Shown here: in pieces, positions 1 through 9,146 of the stretch
Layout of the letters: each line of letters starts with the position of its first letter
Numbering within the stretch: the first letter of the stretch is position 1
Assembly: GCF_039912695.1 (NCBI RefSeq)
Contig: NZ_JBDSPJ010000019.1
Location: forward strand, 1 to 44,142
DNA: 44,142 nt
Source of the DNA: Pseudolysinimonas_A sp039912695
Lineage (GTDB): Bacteria; Actinomycetota; Actinomycetes; Actinomycetales; Microbacteriaceae
Direction: 5' to 3'
The notes under the pieces: model-generated
What the model was told of the DNA's origin: nothing
Databases searched by the model: none
What the model saw: the letters and a program-made list of their open reading frames with translations, nothing else
Position numbers and translations under genes: made by a program

Positions 1-69
1 CACGTGCCGGGAAAATTGTCGTGCCCCCCAAACCCGTGCGTGGGCGCGCGCCAGCAAGGATCCCCCACC

Positions 70-2067
70 ATGTTGAAGAAGTTCCTCGCCAGTTTGGCGA
101 GCCTCACTCTTGCGCTCGGCCTCGCGGCCACCACGGGCGCTCTCGCCTCCAACGCTGTTGCGGTCGACGACCACGACGGCCAGTGCATCACCGACAGCAC
201 CGTGCACCCCGCGGTCCTGAAGGTGAGCCACGACGAATTCCAGTACGACCAGGTCATCCCCGGTACCGAGTCGACCAACCACACCGAGTACCGGTACCGC
301 ACGCGCACCGTCACCTACGGGGACGTCGAGCACAAATACATCCTCTCGACCTGGGACTTCGTCAGCGGAGGCACCACGACCATCGACGGCATCCCGGTCA
401 GCGGCCATTGGCTCAACCTGGGCGGCTCGCCGACTTGGCATGCCATCGCCGACTCCGTCATCAACGCGGTCTGGAGTTCCAGCGGCATCCCCGACAACCT
501 GATCGGTGGATCGGAAGCAAGCCCCAAGGGCAGCGTCCCGCTGTCGGTTTACGGGGCTCCCGGCAGCGCCGGTTCGGCGTCGTATTACGCGACCAAAGTC
601 TCGAACCCGAGCGGGTTCACCAACTGGGGTCCCTGGTCGGCATGGTCGACCGTCAACCCCGGCGCTGACAGCGACACCCTCGACGTCGAGTCGCAGGACG
701 TTTCCAACAACGACGGAACCCCCGACGTCACGCTCTACTACCTGACCGGTGGCACGAGCAGCACGTCACTGTCGGATGCCAACTGGACCGCCGACAAGCA
801 GGCCACCGTCGGTGATGCCTGGACGCTCATCCACCAGCGCAACGTCGTCGACGTTGAGGGCGCGGATGCTTACACGACGTACACCTACGGCACCTGCCCG
901 TCAGACCCGTGCGTCTCGCAGAGCAGCACCTGGTTCACCGAGTCTGGTGACGTCGCCCCGACCCAGAGCGCGGGCGGGCTGCGATTCGCTGGTCCGAATG
1001 TTGCCCCGGTCGACTACCTCCACTACGTGAGCGGCAACCTCGAAGGAGTCGTCGGTTCGTCGTACACGATCACCTCGGCCAGCGGATACCACGCGGCGCT
1101 GGTCTACGAGATCTGGCGTACCGGCACCACCGGTTTCGCCACGATCTCGATCGAGCCGTACAACAACGGTTGGGCACCCGGCCAGACCGGCACCTTCACG
1201 GTGACGAACTTGACCAAGGTCTGGACGAGCAAGATCGCCAACCCGGGCCTCGGCTCTCAAGCCAACCCGGCCACGATCGACCAGATGTCGGCGATCTACC
1301 CGACGAACACGTTGATCGCCCAGGGCGTCCACTTGGGGAGCAACTCGATCGCCGGGCAGTTCACGACGGTCAGCCACGTCACCGGATGCGGAAGCATCAG
1401 CTTCGTTGACCCGCCCGTCATCAGCTGTGACAGCAACGTCCACGATGGCAACATGTACCTGCCGGGAATCGAAGGCGTGCTGTGGAGCGTCAACGGTGGC
1501 ACCCCCACCGCCGGTCCGGTCGTCGTGCCGCTGTCGTTGAGCAACGTGACCATCGACTCGAGCCCGGCCAGCGCGGCCTACAAGTTCGGGGCGGGTCAAA
1601 CGCATTGGGTCTTCGAAGCTAACGACAACGGAATCTGCCAGATCCCGACTCTCGCGTCCTTCCCGACCAATGCCGGCCACACCGATCAGACCTGCAACGG
1701 CGGTACCGCCGTCGACGGCACGATCACGGTCGGCGAGGTCGACGGGGCGCCCTACTTCAGCCCCTACGTCGACTACTTCCTCGACGGATCGCTGACGCCG
1801 ATGACCACCCAAACGGTCACGGTCAAGCCCGGTGTTCACACGGTGACGGCGGCTCCGCACGATCCCGATGACACGCTGGACGGCGAAACCAGCTGGTCGA
1901 TCACGATCGCCAGCTCGGACAAGGTCTGCACGGACCTGACGACGCTTGCCTTCACGGGTTCAGCATCACCCGCACCGTGGGTTGCCCTCGGCGCGTTGCT
2001 GCTGACCGCCGGTCTGGCGCTGATCGTCATGCGGTCACGTCGCCAGGAAATGACCGACGCGGAGTAA
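70..2067 (+). CDS. Secreted surface protein with LAXTG sortase-type anchor
   Basis: 665-residue exported protein. The start at ATG 70 is chosen over an upstream in-frame codon because AAGGA lies at 56-60 and a clear signal peptide follows (MLKKFLASLASLTLALGLAA, cleavage probably near residue 30). The C-terminus is a sorting signal: LAFTG at about residues 626-630, a hydrophobic segment, then the basic stretch MRSRRQE. LAXTG is the motif used by class E sortases of high-GC Actinobacteria, so the protein is probably linked to peptidoglycan. The roughly 590 residues between are rich in Ser, Thr, Gly, Asp and aromatic residues, as in beta-rich surface domains, with several scattered Cys (for example CGSISF and CDSNV) that could form disulfides outside the cell. 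I recognise no enzyme domain. It is monocistronic, with a terminator directly after it. No sortase gene is in the window. Confidence 0.88.
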   Translation: MLKKFLASLASLTLALGLAATTGALASNAVAVDDHDGQCITDSTVHPAVLKVSHDEFQYDQVIPGTESTNHTEYRYRTRTVTYGDVEHKYILSTWDFVSGGTTTIDGIPVSGHWLNLGGSPTWHAIADSVINAVWSSSGIPDNLIGGSEASPKGSVPLSVYGAPGSAGSASYYATKVSNPSGFTNWGPWSAWSTVNPGADSDTLDVESQDVSNNDGTPDVTLYYLTGGTSSTSLSDANWTADKQATVGDAWTLIHQRNVVDVEGADAYTTYTYGTCPSDPCVSQSSTWFTESGDVAPTQSAGGLRFAGPNVAPVDYLHYVSGNLEGVVGSSYTITSASGYHAALVYEIWRTGTTGFATISIEPYNNGWAPGQTGTFTVTNLTKVWTSKIANPGLGSQANPATIDQMSAIYPTNTLIAQGVHLGSNSIAGQFTTVSHVTGCGSISFVDPPVISCDSNVHDGNMYLPGIEGVLWSVNGGTPTAGPVVVPLSLSNVTIDSSPASAAYKFGAGQTHWVFEANDNGICQIPTLASFPTNAGHTDQTCNGGTAVDGTITVGEVDGAPYFSPYVDYFLDGSLTPMTTQTVTVKPGVHTVTAAPHDPDDTLDGETSWSITIASSDKVCTDLTTLAFTGSASPAPWVALGALLLTAGLALIVMRSRRQEMTDAE

Positions 2068-2089
2068 CTCCCGCCGTCATCTAGCGTGA

Positions 2090-2130
2090 CGATGCCCCGC
2101 CCGGCTTGCCGGGCGGGGCATCGTTGCGTT
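2090..2130 (+). terminator. Rho-independent terminator after the LAXTG surface gene
   Basis: Perfect 15-bp GC-rich stem (2090-2104 with 2109-2123) closing a CTTG tetraloop, 22 bases after the stop codon and followed by TTGCGTT. The weak U tract is usual in high-GC Actinobacteria. Confidence 0.85.
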
Positions 2131-2186
2131 CAACGTCAACTGGGTCGCTCAGGCGGCGCCGGTGACGTGTGACTCACGCTCACCTC

Positions 2187-2192
2187 TAGAGT
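2187..2192 (+). promoter_or_regulatory. -10 hexamer TAGAGT for leaderless transcription
   Basis: TAGAGT ends 6 bases before ATG 2199, the spacing expected if transcription starts at or next to the start codon. No Shine-Dalgarno is seen. Confidence 0.55.
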
Positions 2193-2198
2193 CGAGAA

Positions 2199-3149
2199 AT
2201 GGTGATGTGGATGTTCTGGGGCCTCGGCGTCCTGTTCACGGCGGCCACCGTCATCGTGCCCTCCTGGACGTGGGCGTTGAGCTCATGGCAGTTCGAGTCG
2301 CCCGACGACATGGAGCCGAGCCCCCGCCGGTGGCGCGTCGTGCGTGCGGGAGCGGCCGTCATCCTGGTCGGTCTCATCGCCATCCTGGTGGCCGCCATCT
2401 GGCCGGGCGAGGGCATCGACAAAGCCAACGCCGCGCTCGCCACGATCTTCATTGGCGACGCGCTGTTGATCGCCTGGTTCATCGTCATGGCCGTCTCGCG
2501 CACGCAAGCCCAGCGTCGTGCGATCGACGATGCCAACCCTCCGCCGAGCGAACCCAGTTCCCTGGGCTACACGTTCGCGTATGCGTCTGTCGCCGTCTCG
2601 GCCTGCGCCGTCTTAGTCGTCGGGCTGATCGTCGCTGGCGCCGCACAGCAGATCGCCGACCATCGGGCCGCCAACAGCCCCGAAGCTCATCAAGCCGAAA
2701 TCGACAGCGCGATGCGCACGATCAACCACTTGCAGATCCCGTACCCAATATTGGATGCCGTCCCGGCCACCGGCGGCGTCGTCGACCCGATGTATTACTC
2801 CCCGGTCAGCGCCGAAAACCGCAGTCCGAGGGTCGTCTGGGATCAGTCGACCCCGAGCGTCGACCGTCCCAACGACGAACTCCTCGCCGGGGCCGACCTC
2901 GTCATCGCAACCTACGGGCTCGCATGCGACCCGATCGACATCGTCGTGATCGAGACCGATACGACAGTCACCGTTGGCGTCGCAGTCGCCGAAGAACCAG
3001 ACGCGAACGGCAAACTTCAGTGCACCACGAGCGGGGTGGCGTCGCTGGACTGGTTCCCGATCGATCTCGCCGCCCCGCTCAACGGGCGCAATGTGCGAGG
3101 AGTCAACAAACTGTATGTCACCTACTACGTTCCGCCGAACCTGCCATAA
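2199..3149 (+). CDS. Hypothetical membrane protein, four N-terminal transmembrane segments
   Basis: 316 residues. Hydrophobic segments lie near residues 5-27, 48-67, 76-98 and 127-150. Cytosolic-looking loops with Arg/Lys (SPRRWRVVR and QAQRRA) separate them. The remaining 165 residues are soluble, without Cys-rich or nucleotide-binding motifs, and are probably outside the cell. I do not recognise a family. The start is ATG 2199 because a -10 hexamer lies 6 bases upstream; a second ATG two codons later is also possible. It converges on gatA with only 26 bases between the stops, so it is not part of that operon. It occupies the position downstream of gatA where gatB is found in many relatives. 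Confidence 0.75.
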   Translation: MVMWMFWGLGVLFTAATVIVPSWTWALSSWQFESPDDMEPSPRRWRVVRAGAAVILVGLIAILVAAIWPGEGIDKANAALATIFIGDALLIAWFIVMAVSRTQAQRRAIDDANPPPSEPSSLGYTFAYASVAVSACAVLVVGLIVAGAAQQIADHRAANSPEAHQAEIDSAMRTINHLQIPYPILDAVPATGGVVDPMYYSPVSAENRSPRVVWDQSTPSVDRPNDELLAGADLVIATYGLACDPIDIVVIETDTTVTVGVAVAEEPDANGKLQCTTSGVASLDWFPIDLAAPLNGRNVRGVNKLYVTYYVPPNLP

Positions 3150-3175
3150 GCCGAGTACGCCCTCACCCAGCAGCT

Positions 3176-4702
3176 CTAAACCAGCGCCGGCGCCTTCGAC
3201 AGCAACGGGCCGCCCCATGACGCTTCGAGCAGCGACTCCAGCGCAGCACCGACCGTGTACAGCCTCGCGTCTTCCCGTGCAGGAGCCATCAACTGGATGC
3301 CGACCGGCAGTCCGTCTTCCGGCGCGAGTCCGGCGGGCAGCGAGATTCCCGGCACCCCGGCGAGGTTCGCGGGAATCGTCGTCAGGTCGTTGAGGTACAT
3401 CGCGAGCGGGTCATCCACTTTCGATCCCAGAGGGAAGGCCGTCGTCGGTGCCGACGGTGTGGCCAACACGTCGCACTTCTCGAATGCCTGCGCGAAGTCG
3501 CGCTGGATGAGCGTGCGCACCTTCTGCGCCGAGCCGTAGTAAGCGTCGTAGTAGCCGGCCGACAGGGCGTAGGTGCCCAGGATGATGCGGCGCTTCACCT
3601 CGTCGCCGAAGCCCCTCTCGCGGGAGGCGGCCATGACATCTTCAACGGTTCCGCCGGGCACATCGACCCGCAGACCGAAGCGCACCGAGTCGAACTTGGC
3701 GAGGTTGCTTGACGCCTCAGCGGGCAAAATGAGGTAGTACGCCGCGATGGCGTAGTCGAAACTCGGAGCCGAAACCTCGACAATCTCGGCCCCCTGCGCC
3801 TCGAGCAGCGCGAGCGATTCACGGAACCGCTGCAGCACGCCGGGCTGAAAACCCTGATTCTCTTGCGACAGTTCTTTCACGACGCCCACGCGCAACCCCC
3901 GCAGCCCTTCACCGCGCAACCCGGCACGGGCAGCCTCCGCGAACGACGGCCAGGCGTCGGGAATGGATGTCGAGTCGCGCGGGTCGTGGCCGCCGATGAC
4001 GTCGTGCAGCAGGCCGGCATCCAGCACCGAGCGCGTCACCGGACCGACCTGGTCGAGGGAGGACGCGAGCGCGATCGCTCCATAGCGCGACACCCCGCCG
4101 TAGGTGGGCTTCATGCCGACTGAACCGGTCACCGCGGCGGGCTGCCGGATCGAGCCGCCGGTGTCGGACCCGAGGGCGAGCGGCGCCTGGAACGACGCAA
4201 CTGCCGCGGCCGAACCACCACCCGACCCACCGGGGATGCGCGTCAGATCCCACGGGTTGTGGGTGTTGCCGTACGCGGAGTGCTCGGTCGACGAGCCCAT
4301 CGCGAACTCATCCATGTTGGTCTTGCCCAGTGGCACGAGCCCGGCCGCCCGCATCCGTGCGACGACGGTCGCGTCGTAGGGCGGAATCCAGCCTTCCAAA
4401 ATGCGTGACCCCGCCGTCGACGGCATGTCGAGGGTGCACAGCACGTCTTTGATCGCGACCGGGACACCGGCGAGGGGCGACAGAGCGGTACCGGATGCGC
4501 GTGCCGCATCGACGGCGCGAGCGGCATCGAGAGCGCTGGCATTCAGATGCAGGAACGCGTGGATGTCGACATCCACTGCCGCGATGCGGTCGAGGTGGGC
4601 CTGCGTCACTTCGACGCTGGAGACATCGCCCGAACCCAGCAGTTCCGCCAGGCGGGAGGCGGCAAGGGTGGTGAGTTCGGCACCCGCTGCTGTGGCGCTC
4701 AC
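3176..4702 (-). CDS. gatA: Asp-tRNA(Asn)/Glu-tRNA(Gln) amidotransferase subunit A
   Basis: 508-residue amidase-signature enzyme. As the glutaminase subunit of GatCAB it releases ammonia from glutamine, which GatB uses to amidate mischarged Glu-tRNA(Gln) or Asp-tRNA(Asn). The catalytic Ser-cisSer-Lys triad is visible as K85 (VAIKDVL), S160 (PGGSGGGSA) and S184 (DTGGSIRQP), with the family spacing of 75 and 24 residues. Start is GTG 4702, which overlaps the gatC stop by four bases (GTGA), implying translational coupling. gatB does not follow: the next gene downstream faces the other way, so gatB must lie elsewhere. Confidence 0.97.
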   Translation of the reverse strand: MSATAAGAELTTLAASRLAELLGSGDVSSVEVTQAHLDRIAAVDVDIHAFLHLNASALDAARAVDAARASGTALSPLAGVPVAIKDVLCTLDMPSTAGSRILEGWIPPYDATVVARMRAAGLVPLGKTNMDEFAMGSSTEHSAYGNTHNPWDLTRIPGGSGGGSAAAVASFQAPLALGSDTGGSIRQPAAVTGSVGMKPTYGGVSRYGAIALASSLDQVGPVTRSVLDAGLLHDVIGGHDPRDSTSIPDAWPSFAEAARAGLRGEGLRGLRVGVVKELSQENQGFQPGVLQRFRESLALLEAQGAEIVEVSAPSFDYAIAAYYLILPAEASSNLAKFDSVRFGLRVDVPGGTVEDVMAASRERGFGDEVKRRIILGTYALSAGYYDAYYGSAQKVRTLIQRDFAQAFEKCDVLATPSAPTTAFPLGSKVDDPLAMYLNDLTTIPANLAGVPGISLPAGLAPEDGLPVGIQLMAPAREDARLYTVGAALESLLEASWGGPLLSKAPALV

Positions 4703-5007
4703 TGCTCTTCTCCCAGAATGCTCGACACCTTGAATTGACCGTCTTGCGTGGCGGGTGCCCCTGACAGCGCTTGTTCGGCCGTGAGGGTCTGGCCCACGAC
4801 ATCCATTCGCGTCACCATGCCGAGCGGGATGGGGTGGCTGGTCGCCGGAACATCAGGCGTCGCGACGGCAGTCACCTTCGCAACCGACTCGACGATCAGG
4901 CCGAGCTCACCGGTCAGCTTCGCGACCTCCTCGTCGGTGAGCGCGATGCGAGCGAGGTGCGCCATGTGCGACACGACGGCGGGGGTGATTTCAGAACTAC
5001 CGGGCAC
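4699..5007 (-). CDS. gatC: Asp-tRNA(Asn)/Glu-tRNA(Gln) amidotransferase subunit C
   Basis: 102 residues, the normal size for GatC, the small subunit that wraps and stabilises GatA in GatCAB. The conserved core is present: VSHMAHLARIALTDEE at the N-terminus and the PLGMVTRMDVV region in the second half. Start is GTG 5007; TAGACT lies 6 bases upstream and no ribosome-binding site is seen, which suggests a leaderless message. The stop codon overlaps the gatA start in GTGA, so gatC is the first gene of a gatC-gatA unit. Confidence 0.96.
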   Translation of the reverse strand: MPGSSEITPAVVSHMAHLARIALTDEEVAKLTGELGLIVESVAKVTAVATPDVPATSHPIPLGMVTRMDVVGQTLTAEQALSGAPATQDGQFKVSSILGEEQ

Positions 5008-5013
5008 CCCCGA

Positions 5014-5019
5014 AGTCTA
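5014..5019 (-). promoter_or_regulatory. -10 hexamer TAGACT for gatC-gatA
   Basis: Reads TAGACT on the minus strand and ends 6 bases before GTG 5007. This is the leaderless arrangement repeated across the window. Confidence 0.55.
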
Positions 5020-5058
5020 CGAGGCGACGACCGGACGATCAGCTCAGAGGCGGGCCGA

Positions 5059-6525
5059 TCAGCGGGAAGCGGACTTCGCCAAACCGCCGAGCGACGTCAC
5101 CAACGACGACTGGTTGAGAGCGATCAGCGCGAGGTTGCGCTGCGACGTCGTGCCGGGAGCGAAGTAGTCGTTGTGGCTAACCGTGTCGAGCAGCGTCTCG
5201 CCGGTCACCGAATCGGTCGTGCCCTTGACGCTGAACTGGTGGGCACCAAAGTCGGCATCCAACGGCTGACTGCCATAGACGCCCGTGCGCGGGATGGGAT
5301 CCCAGTCCGCCGCACCGACCCACACGTTTCCGCCGGTTACCTTGAGGTCTTTGACATTGTTGGCGGGGCTCCCCGGCGACCCGACAACCGCGAGTGCGTC
5401 GACGGTGACGTCGTTCTCTTGCAGCGCGAGCATGGCGGCGGTCGAACCGTAGGAGTGAGCCATGATCGAGACAAACGGCAGAGCTTGCACATTCGCGACG
5501 CGGGTCGCATCGATCCCCTGCAGCGTCAGGGTCAGCGCGTCGCGACCCTCATACGCGAGCTGCATTGACGGTGCGCTCACCACAGTGGGCGTGTGGTAGC
5601 CGATCCAGGAGACCGTTGCGGCAGTGCCCGGAAGCCCGAGCCGCGTGATCCATTTCTGTTGCTCGACGAGCATCGCGTCGGCGGTCGCCGACCAGTCGAC
5701 GAGTTGCGCGTCAACTCCGAAGTACATCCCCGGCACGAGGATGCTGACGTAATCCGCGGTCGCGAGGTCGCCGATCGCGACCACGGCCCGGCCGTCGCCG
5801 CTGACATCGAGCATGACGAGCGAGCGCTTGGCCCCGGAAGGTCCGCGCTGGAGGGCCGTCGACACCTCACCCAACATGTGCAGGCGGGCGTCGAGCTCGT
5901 CTTCCATGGCGCGACCAACTCCCGCCGAAAGCTGGGCGCGGATGCCGTCCACCGTCGTCACCAGGAAGGCACGGTTCGCGACGTCGCGGGCCGCGTAGGG
6001 CACGCCGTCGAGATTTCCGACAACTCCCGGCAGGTCAGCCGACAACGTTCCCCGGGCGGCCTGGGACGCACGCGACCACCATTGGGCGACCTCGAGGGCG
6101 GCCGGCGGTTGGGCCACGAGCTCGCTCAGCACGTCGGGGTGTGCGGAGACAAAAGTATCGAGTTCGCTCGGAGTGAGACGAACCATCTGGTCAAGCAGCG
6201 CGACCCCGTCGAGCTTGGCGATGGTGTCGAGCGACGCACCGCCACCGACCGGGTCGGGCCCGATGAAGGGTTGCGGAACGCCGTTCGGGATGCCGGCAAC
6301 AGGCACGGCACCGACTTGGCTGGGGACCGCGCTCGCGACCGTGGTGACCACTGTGTTTGCGACGGTGCCGACCGCTGTGTTTGCGACTGTGGCGACCGAG
6401 ACGATGGGCTGCTGCGCGAGGGCGTCAGAGGTGCTGACCGGCGGGAGGACGGAGGACATGCCAAAGGCCCCGGCGAGGACTGAAACCATCGCCGGGGTTG
6501 CAAAGATCGCTGCGACGTTCAGCAC
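5059..6525 (-). CDS. Secreted alpha/beta hydrolase, DUF1023 family
   Basis: 488 residues. A hydrophobic N-terminus (about residues 1-25) looks like a signal peptide. It is followed by a low-complexity Val/Ala/Thr linker with imperfect TVANT repeats (about residues 40-70). The C-terminal half has the DUF1023 alpha/beta-hydrolase pattern: GDLATADYVSILVPG, then the nucleophile elbow AHSYGS with S358, an Asp-containing loop (VGAADWDPIP) and a C-terminal SHNDYF that may hold the His. The substrate is unknown. Start is GTG 6525; an upstream ATG at 6540 is closed at once by TGA. It lies between ligA and gatC on the same strand, with a 258-base leader region that probably holds its own promoter. Confidence 0.85.
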   Translation of the reverse strand: MLNVAAIFATPAMVSVLAGAFGMSSVLPPVSTSDALAQQPIVSVATVANTAVGTVANTVVTTVASAVPSQVGAVPVAGIPNGVPQPFIGPDPVGGGASLDTIAKLDGVALLDQMVRLTPSELDTFVSAHPDVLSELVAQPPAALEVAQWWSRASQAARGTLSADLPGVVGNLDGVPYAARDVANRAFLVTTVDGIRAQLSAGVGRAMEDELDARLHMLGEVSTALQRGPSGAKRSLVMLDVSGDGRAVVAIGDLATADYVSILVPGMYFGVDAQLVDWSATADAMLVEQQKWITRLGLPGTAATVSWIGYHTPTVVSAPSMQLAYEGRDALTLTLQGIDATRVANVQALPFVSIMAHSYGSTAAMLALQENDVTVDALAVVGSPGSPANNVKDLKVTGGNVWVGAADWDPIPRTGVYGSQPLDADFGAHQFSVKGTTDSVTGETLLDTVSHNDYFAPGTTSQRNLALIALNQSSLVTSLGGLAKSASR

Positions 6526-6783
6526 GTCGAGTCATCCCATCGCCCAGCGTTTCGCGCGCCTGACTTTCCAGCCAAAACATCACTCCACTGCCCCTCATTC
6601 TAGGGACACGGTGGCACCCAAAAGGGGGCCGCGACCGTGAACTGACCGACAATTTATGCGAAATTAACATCCCGCGTCCCTTTTGGTGCGCAGAACGGCG
6701 AAAAGGCCGGTGCGAGATCCCGAAACTCTGACGCACCTGGCGCGGGGCGAGTCGCGTAACGTCGACGGATTCAGTCGCGGGAC
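6526..6783. other. 258-base intergenic region, probable promoter of the DUF1023 hydrolase
   Basis: No gene seen. It holds an AT-rich island at about 6650-6669 flanked by inverted copies of GCACC(C)AAAAGGG (6614-6626 and 6678-6689), and the 13-base tandem repeat beside the ligA stop. The AT-rich part would suit a minus-strand promoter with a leader of about 110 bases. Confidence 0.4.
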
Positions 6784-6809
6784 TCAGTCGCGGGACTCAG
6801 TCGATGGAT
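6771..6809. repeat. 13-base tandem repeat across the ligA stop codon
   Basis: Two exact copies of TCAGTCGCGGGAC (6771-6783 and 6784-6796) and a diverged third (6797-6809). On the minus strand the TCA at 6784 is the ligA TGA stop, and the copies supply the C-terminal residues around ESRD. Confidence 0.8.
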
Positions 6810-9084
6810 TCACGTCGAGCGCCCCCGGCCCCTGTTCCACCAGGAGTGTGAACTGGGCGGCGTCGATGATGCGCACCCCGAGTTCTTCGGCTTTACCCAA
6901 CTTCGACCCCGCACCGGGCCCTGCCGCGACGAAGTCGGTCTTCTTCGAAACGCTCGATCCCGACTTGCCGCCGGCGCGCAGAATCGCTTCTTCCGCCTCT
7001 TCCCGGGTGTACCCCTCAAGTGATCCGGTCGCGACGACGGTCAGCCCGACTAGCACCCCGTCGGCCGCAGCCGCGGCTCCGGGTCCGGCGTGACCTGGCA
7101 CCGTCCACGGCACCCCGGCGGCCGCCCACTGCTCAACGATCGCGACGTGCCAGTCGACGTCGAACCACTCGAGCACGGCATCAGCGATGATGGCGCCGAC
7201 GCCTTCGACGGCCGCGAGTTCTTCGCGAGATGCCGACCGGATTTCACGCAGCGACCCGAAGTACGCGGCCAGCGCTCGCGCAGCGACCGGCCCGACATGG
7301 CGGATGGAGAGAGCGACCAGGAACCGCCACAGTTCTTTCGACTTGGCGAGTTCGAGTTCGGCGAGCAGTTTCTCGGCCAGCGCCGACGGCCCGTACTCGG
7401 CGGGCTGGCCTTTGCGAGCCGGAACGGTGATGCGCCGAAAGGGCGACCGCAGATCGGGCCGACCGTCGGCATCCACTTTCACCACGCCGGTCTCGTAGTC
7501 GCGCACGCGCACCTCGATCGGCAGAAGGTCGTCCATCGTCAGGGCGAACAACCCGGCTTCGGTGATCAGGGGCGGCGGCACGGGCACGTCGGGCTGGGTC
7601 AGCGCGACCGCCCCGATCTCGCCGAGCCCTTCGATGTCGAGGGCGCCGCGGGATCCGATGTGCTCAACGCGTCCGCGCACCTGGGCGGGGCACGACCGCG
7701 AGTTCGGACACCGCAGGTCGACGTCGCCCTCCTTCGCGGGCGCGAGCGGGGTTCCACAGACCGGACAGTTGGTCGGCATCACGAACTCGCGTTCGGTACC
7801 GTCACGCAGTTCGACGACCGGCCCGAGCACTTCGGGAATCACGTCGCCCGCTTTGCGTAGCACGACCGTGTCGCCGATCAACACGCCTTTGAGTTTCACC
7901 ACGTCTTGGTTGTGCAGGGTGGCTTGCCGCACCTCCGACCCCGAGACGCGCACTTTCTGCATGACAGCAAACGGGGTGGCCCGGCCGGTGCGACCGATCG
8001 AGACGACGATGTCGAGCAGCTTGGTATTCACCTGCTCGGGCGGGTACTTGTAGGCGATTGCCCAGCGCGGCGCCCGCGACGTCGCCCCCAGCTCGTCGTG
8101 CAGGGCGAGTTCGTCGACCTTGATGACGACGCCGTCGATCTCGTGTTCGACCGAGTGCCGGGCGGCTCCATAGTGCTCGATATAGACAGCTGCGGCGAGA
8201 GCGTTCGAGGCGACGTCGAACCGTTCGGATGTCGGCAGCCCCCACGATTTCAGCAGCCCGTAGACCTCCGACTGCGACGAAACCGGCGGGTCAGGCCAGG
8301 CGCCGATGCCGTGCACCAGCATCGACAGGTGTCCGATCCGGGAGCGCATCCGGGCGAGGGCGTCACCCGACTTGCCCTCCTCTTTCTGACGCAGCGAGCC
8401 GGATGCCGCGTTCCGCGGATTCGCGAACACCCGGTCGCCGGCCGCGACCTGGGCGGCGTTGAGGGTTTCGAAAGCCGCTGTCGTGAAGAACACCTCGCCT
8501 CGTACTTCGACGATCGACGGCGGGTTCGGCCCTCCCCCGTCAGGCAGAGCGAGCCGACGAGGAATCGACCGGATCAGCCGCACATTTTCGGTGACGTCTT
8601 CGCCCACGACACCGTCACCGCGGGTCGCCGCCGAGACCAACACGCCGTCGACGTAGCGCAGGTTGATGGCGAGTCCGTCGATCTTGAGCTCGCACAGGTA
8701 CTCGACAGGTCGCCCGGAATCTCGTTCGACCTTCGCCGCCCAGGCCAGAAACTCGTCACGGCTGAACACGTTGTCGAGGCTCAGCATCCGCTCCGCGTGA
8801 ATGACCGGTGCGAACAACGTGGTCGCTGCCGACCCGCCGACGGTCTGGGTCGGGCTGTCGTGGCTCTGTAGTTCGGGAAACAGCCTCTCGAGCTCTTCGA
8901 GGCGGCGCATCAGATCGTCGTACTCGGCGTCGCTCGCGAGCACCGTGTCGCGCTGGTAGTACGCGTCGCGCAGTTCGAGGATGCGGGTGGTGAGATCGTC
9001 GGCCTCGACTTTTGCGGCGGCGAGGCCCGCGTCGGTCACGGCAGGAACCTGCTCGATGGGGTCGGAAGCTGCACCGCGTGGCAT
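6784..9084 (-). CDS. ligA: NAD-dependent DNA ligase LigA
   Basis: 766 residues; seals nicks in replication and repair using NAD+. Domain order is intact. The Ia/adenylation domain has the catalytic lysine K134 in CELKIDGLA. It is followed by the OB fold, a zinc finger (CPVC, then CPNSRSCP), helix-hairpin-helix motifs (VGPVAARALAAYFG and VEGVGAIIADAV) and a C-terminal BRCT domain (GLTVVATGSLEGYTREEAEE). At 766 residues it is longer than the usual 670 or so; the extra length is mainly an insertion of about 60 residues between zinc finger and helix-hairpin-helix region (IEVRVRDYETG onward). Start is ATG 9084, with TAAGCT 6 bases upstream. Divergent from the TPR gene. Confidence 0.97.
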   Translation of the reverse strand: MPRGAASDPIEQVPAVTDAGLAAAKVEADDLTTRILELRDAYYQRDTVLASDAEYDDLMRRLEELERLFPELQSHDSPTQTVGGSAATTLFAPVIHAERMLSLDNVFSRDEFLAWAAKVERDSGRPVEYLCELKIDGLAINLRYVDGVLVSAATRGDGVVGEDVTENVRLIRSIPRRLALPDGGGPNPPSIVEVRGEVFFTTAAFETLNAAQVAAGDRVFANPRNAASGSLRQKEEGKSGDALARMRSRIGHLSMLVHGIGAWPDPPVSSQSEVYGLLKSWGLPTSERFDVASNALAAAVYIEHYGAARHSVEHEIDGVVIKVDELALHDELGATSRAPRWAIAYKYPPEQVNTKLLDIVVSIGRTGRATPFAVMQKVRVSGSEVRQATLHNQDVVKLKGVLIGDTVVLRKAGDVIPEVLGPVVELRDGTEREFVMPTNCPVCGTPLAPAKEGDVDLRCPNSRSCPAQVRGRVEHIGSRGALDIEGLGEIGAVALTQPDVPVPPPLITEAGLFALTMDDLLPIEVRVRDYETGVVKVDADGRPDLRSPFRRITVPARKGQPAEYGPSALAEKLLAELELAKSKELWRFLVALSIRHVGPVAARALAAYFGSLREIRSASREELAAVEGVGAIIADAVLEWFDVDWHVAIVEQWAAAGVPWTVPGHAGPGAAAAADGVLVGLTVVATGSLEGYTREEAEEAILRAGGKSGSSVSKKTDFVAAGPGAGSKLGKAEELGVRIIDAAQFTLLVEQGPGALDVNPSTESRD

Positions 9085-9090
9085 ACCCCG

Positions 9091-9096
9091 AGCTTA
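9091..9096 (-). promoter_or_regulatory. -10 hexamer TAAGCT for ligA
   Basis: Minus-strand TAAGCT ends 6 bases before the ligA ATG. It shares a 62-base divergent region with the TPR gene. Confidence 0.55.
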
Positions 9097-9133
9097 CGAA
9101 CACCCCCCGACGCCCAGCCGGCGCCCAACCCGG

Positions 9134-9139
9134 CAGAAT
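9134..9139 (+). promoter_or_regulatory. -10 hexamer CAGAAT for the TPR gene
   Basis: CAGAAT ends 7 bases before ATG 9147; no ribosome-binding site is seen. Confidence 0.45.
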
Positions 9140-9146
9140 TGCTGCC

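Noticed and set aside
901..1860. 319-codon open frame on the minus strand inside the LAXTG surface gene
   Set aside because: Arg/Val/Asp/Gly-rich composition of a high-GC shadow frame; the plus strand has signal peptide and sorting signal.
2162..3220. 352-codon Arg-rich plus frame overlapping the membrane gene at 2199
   Set aside because: Arg/Ser/His-rich off-frame translation without hydrophobic segments; the 2199 frame has four helices and a -10 hexamer.
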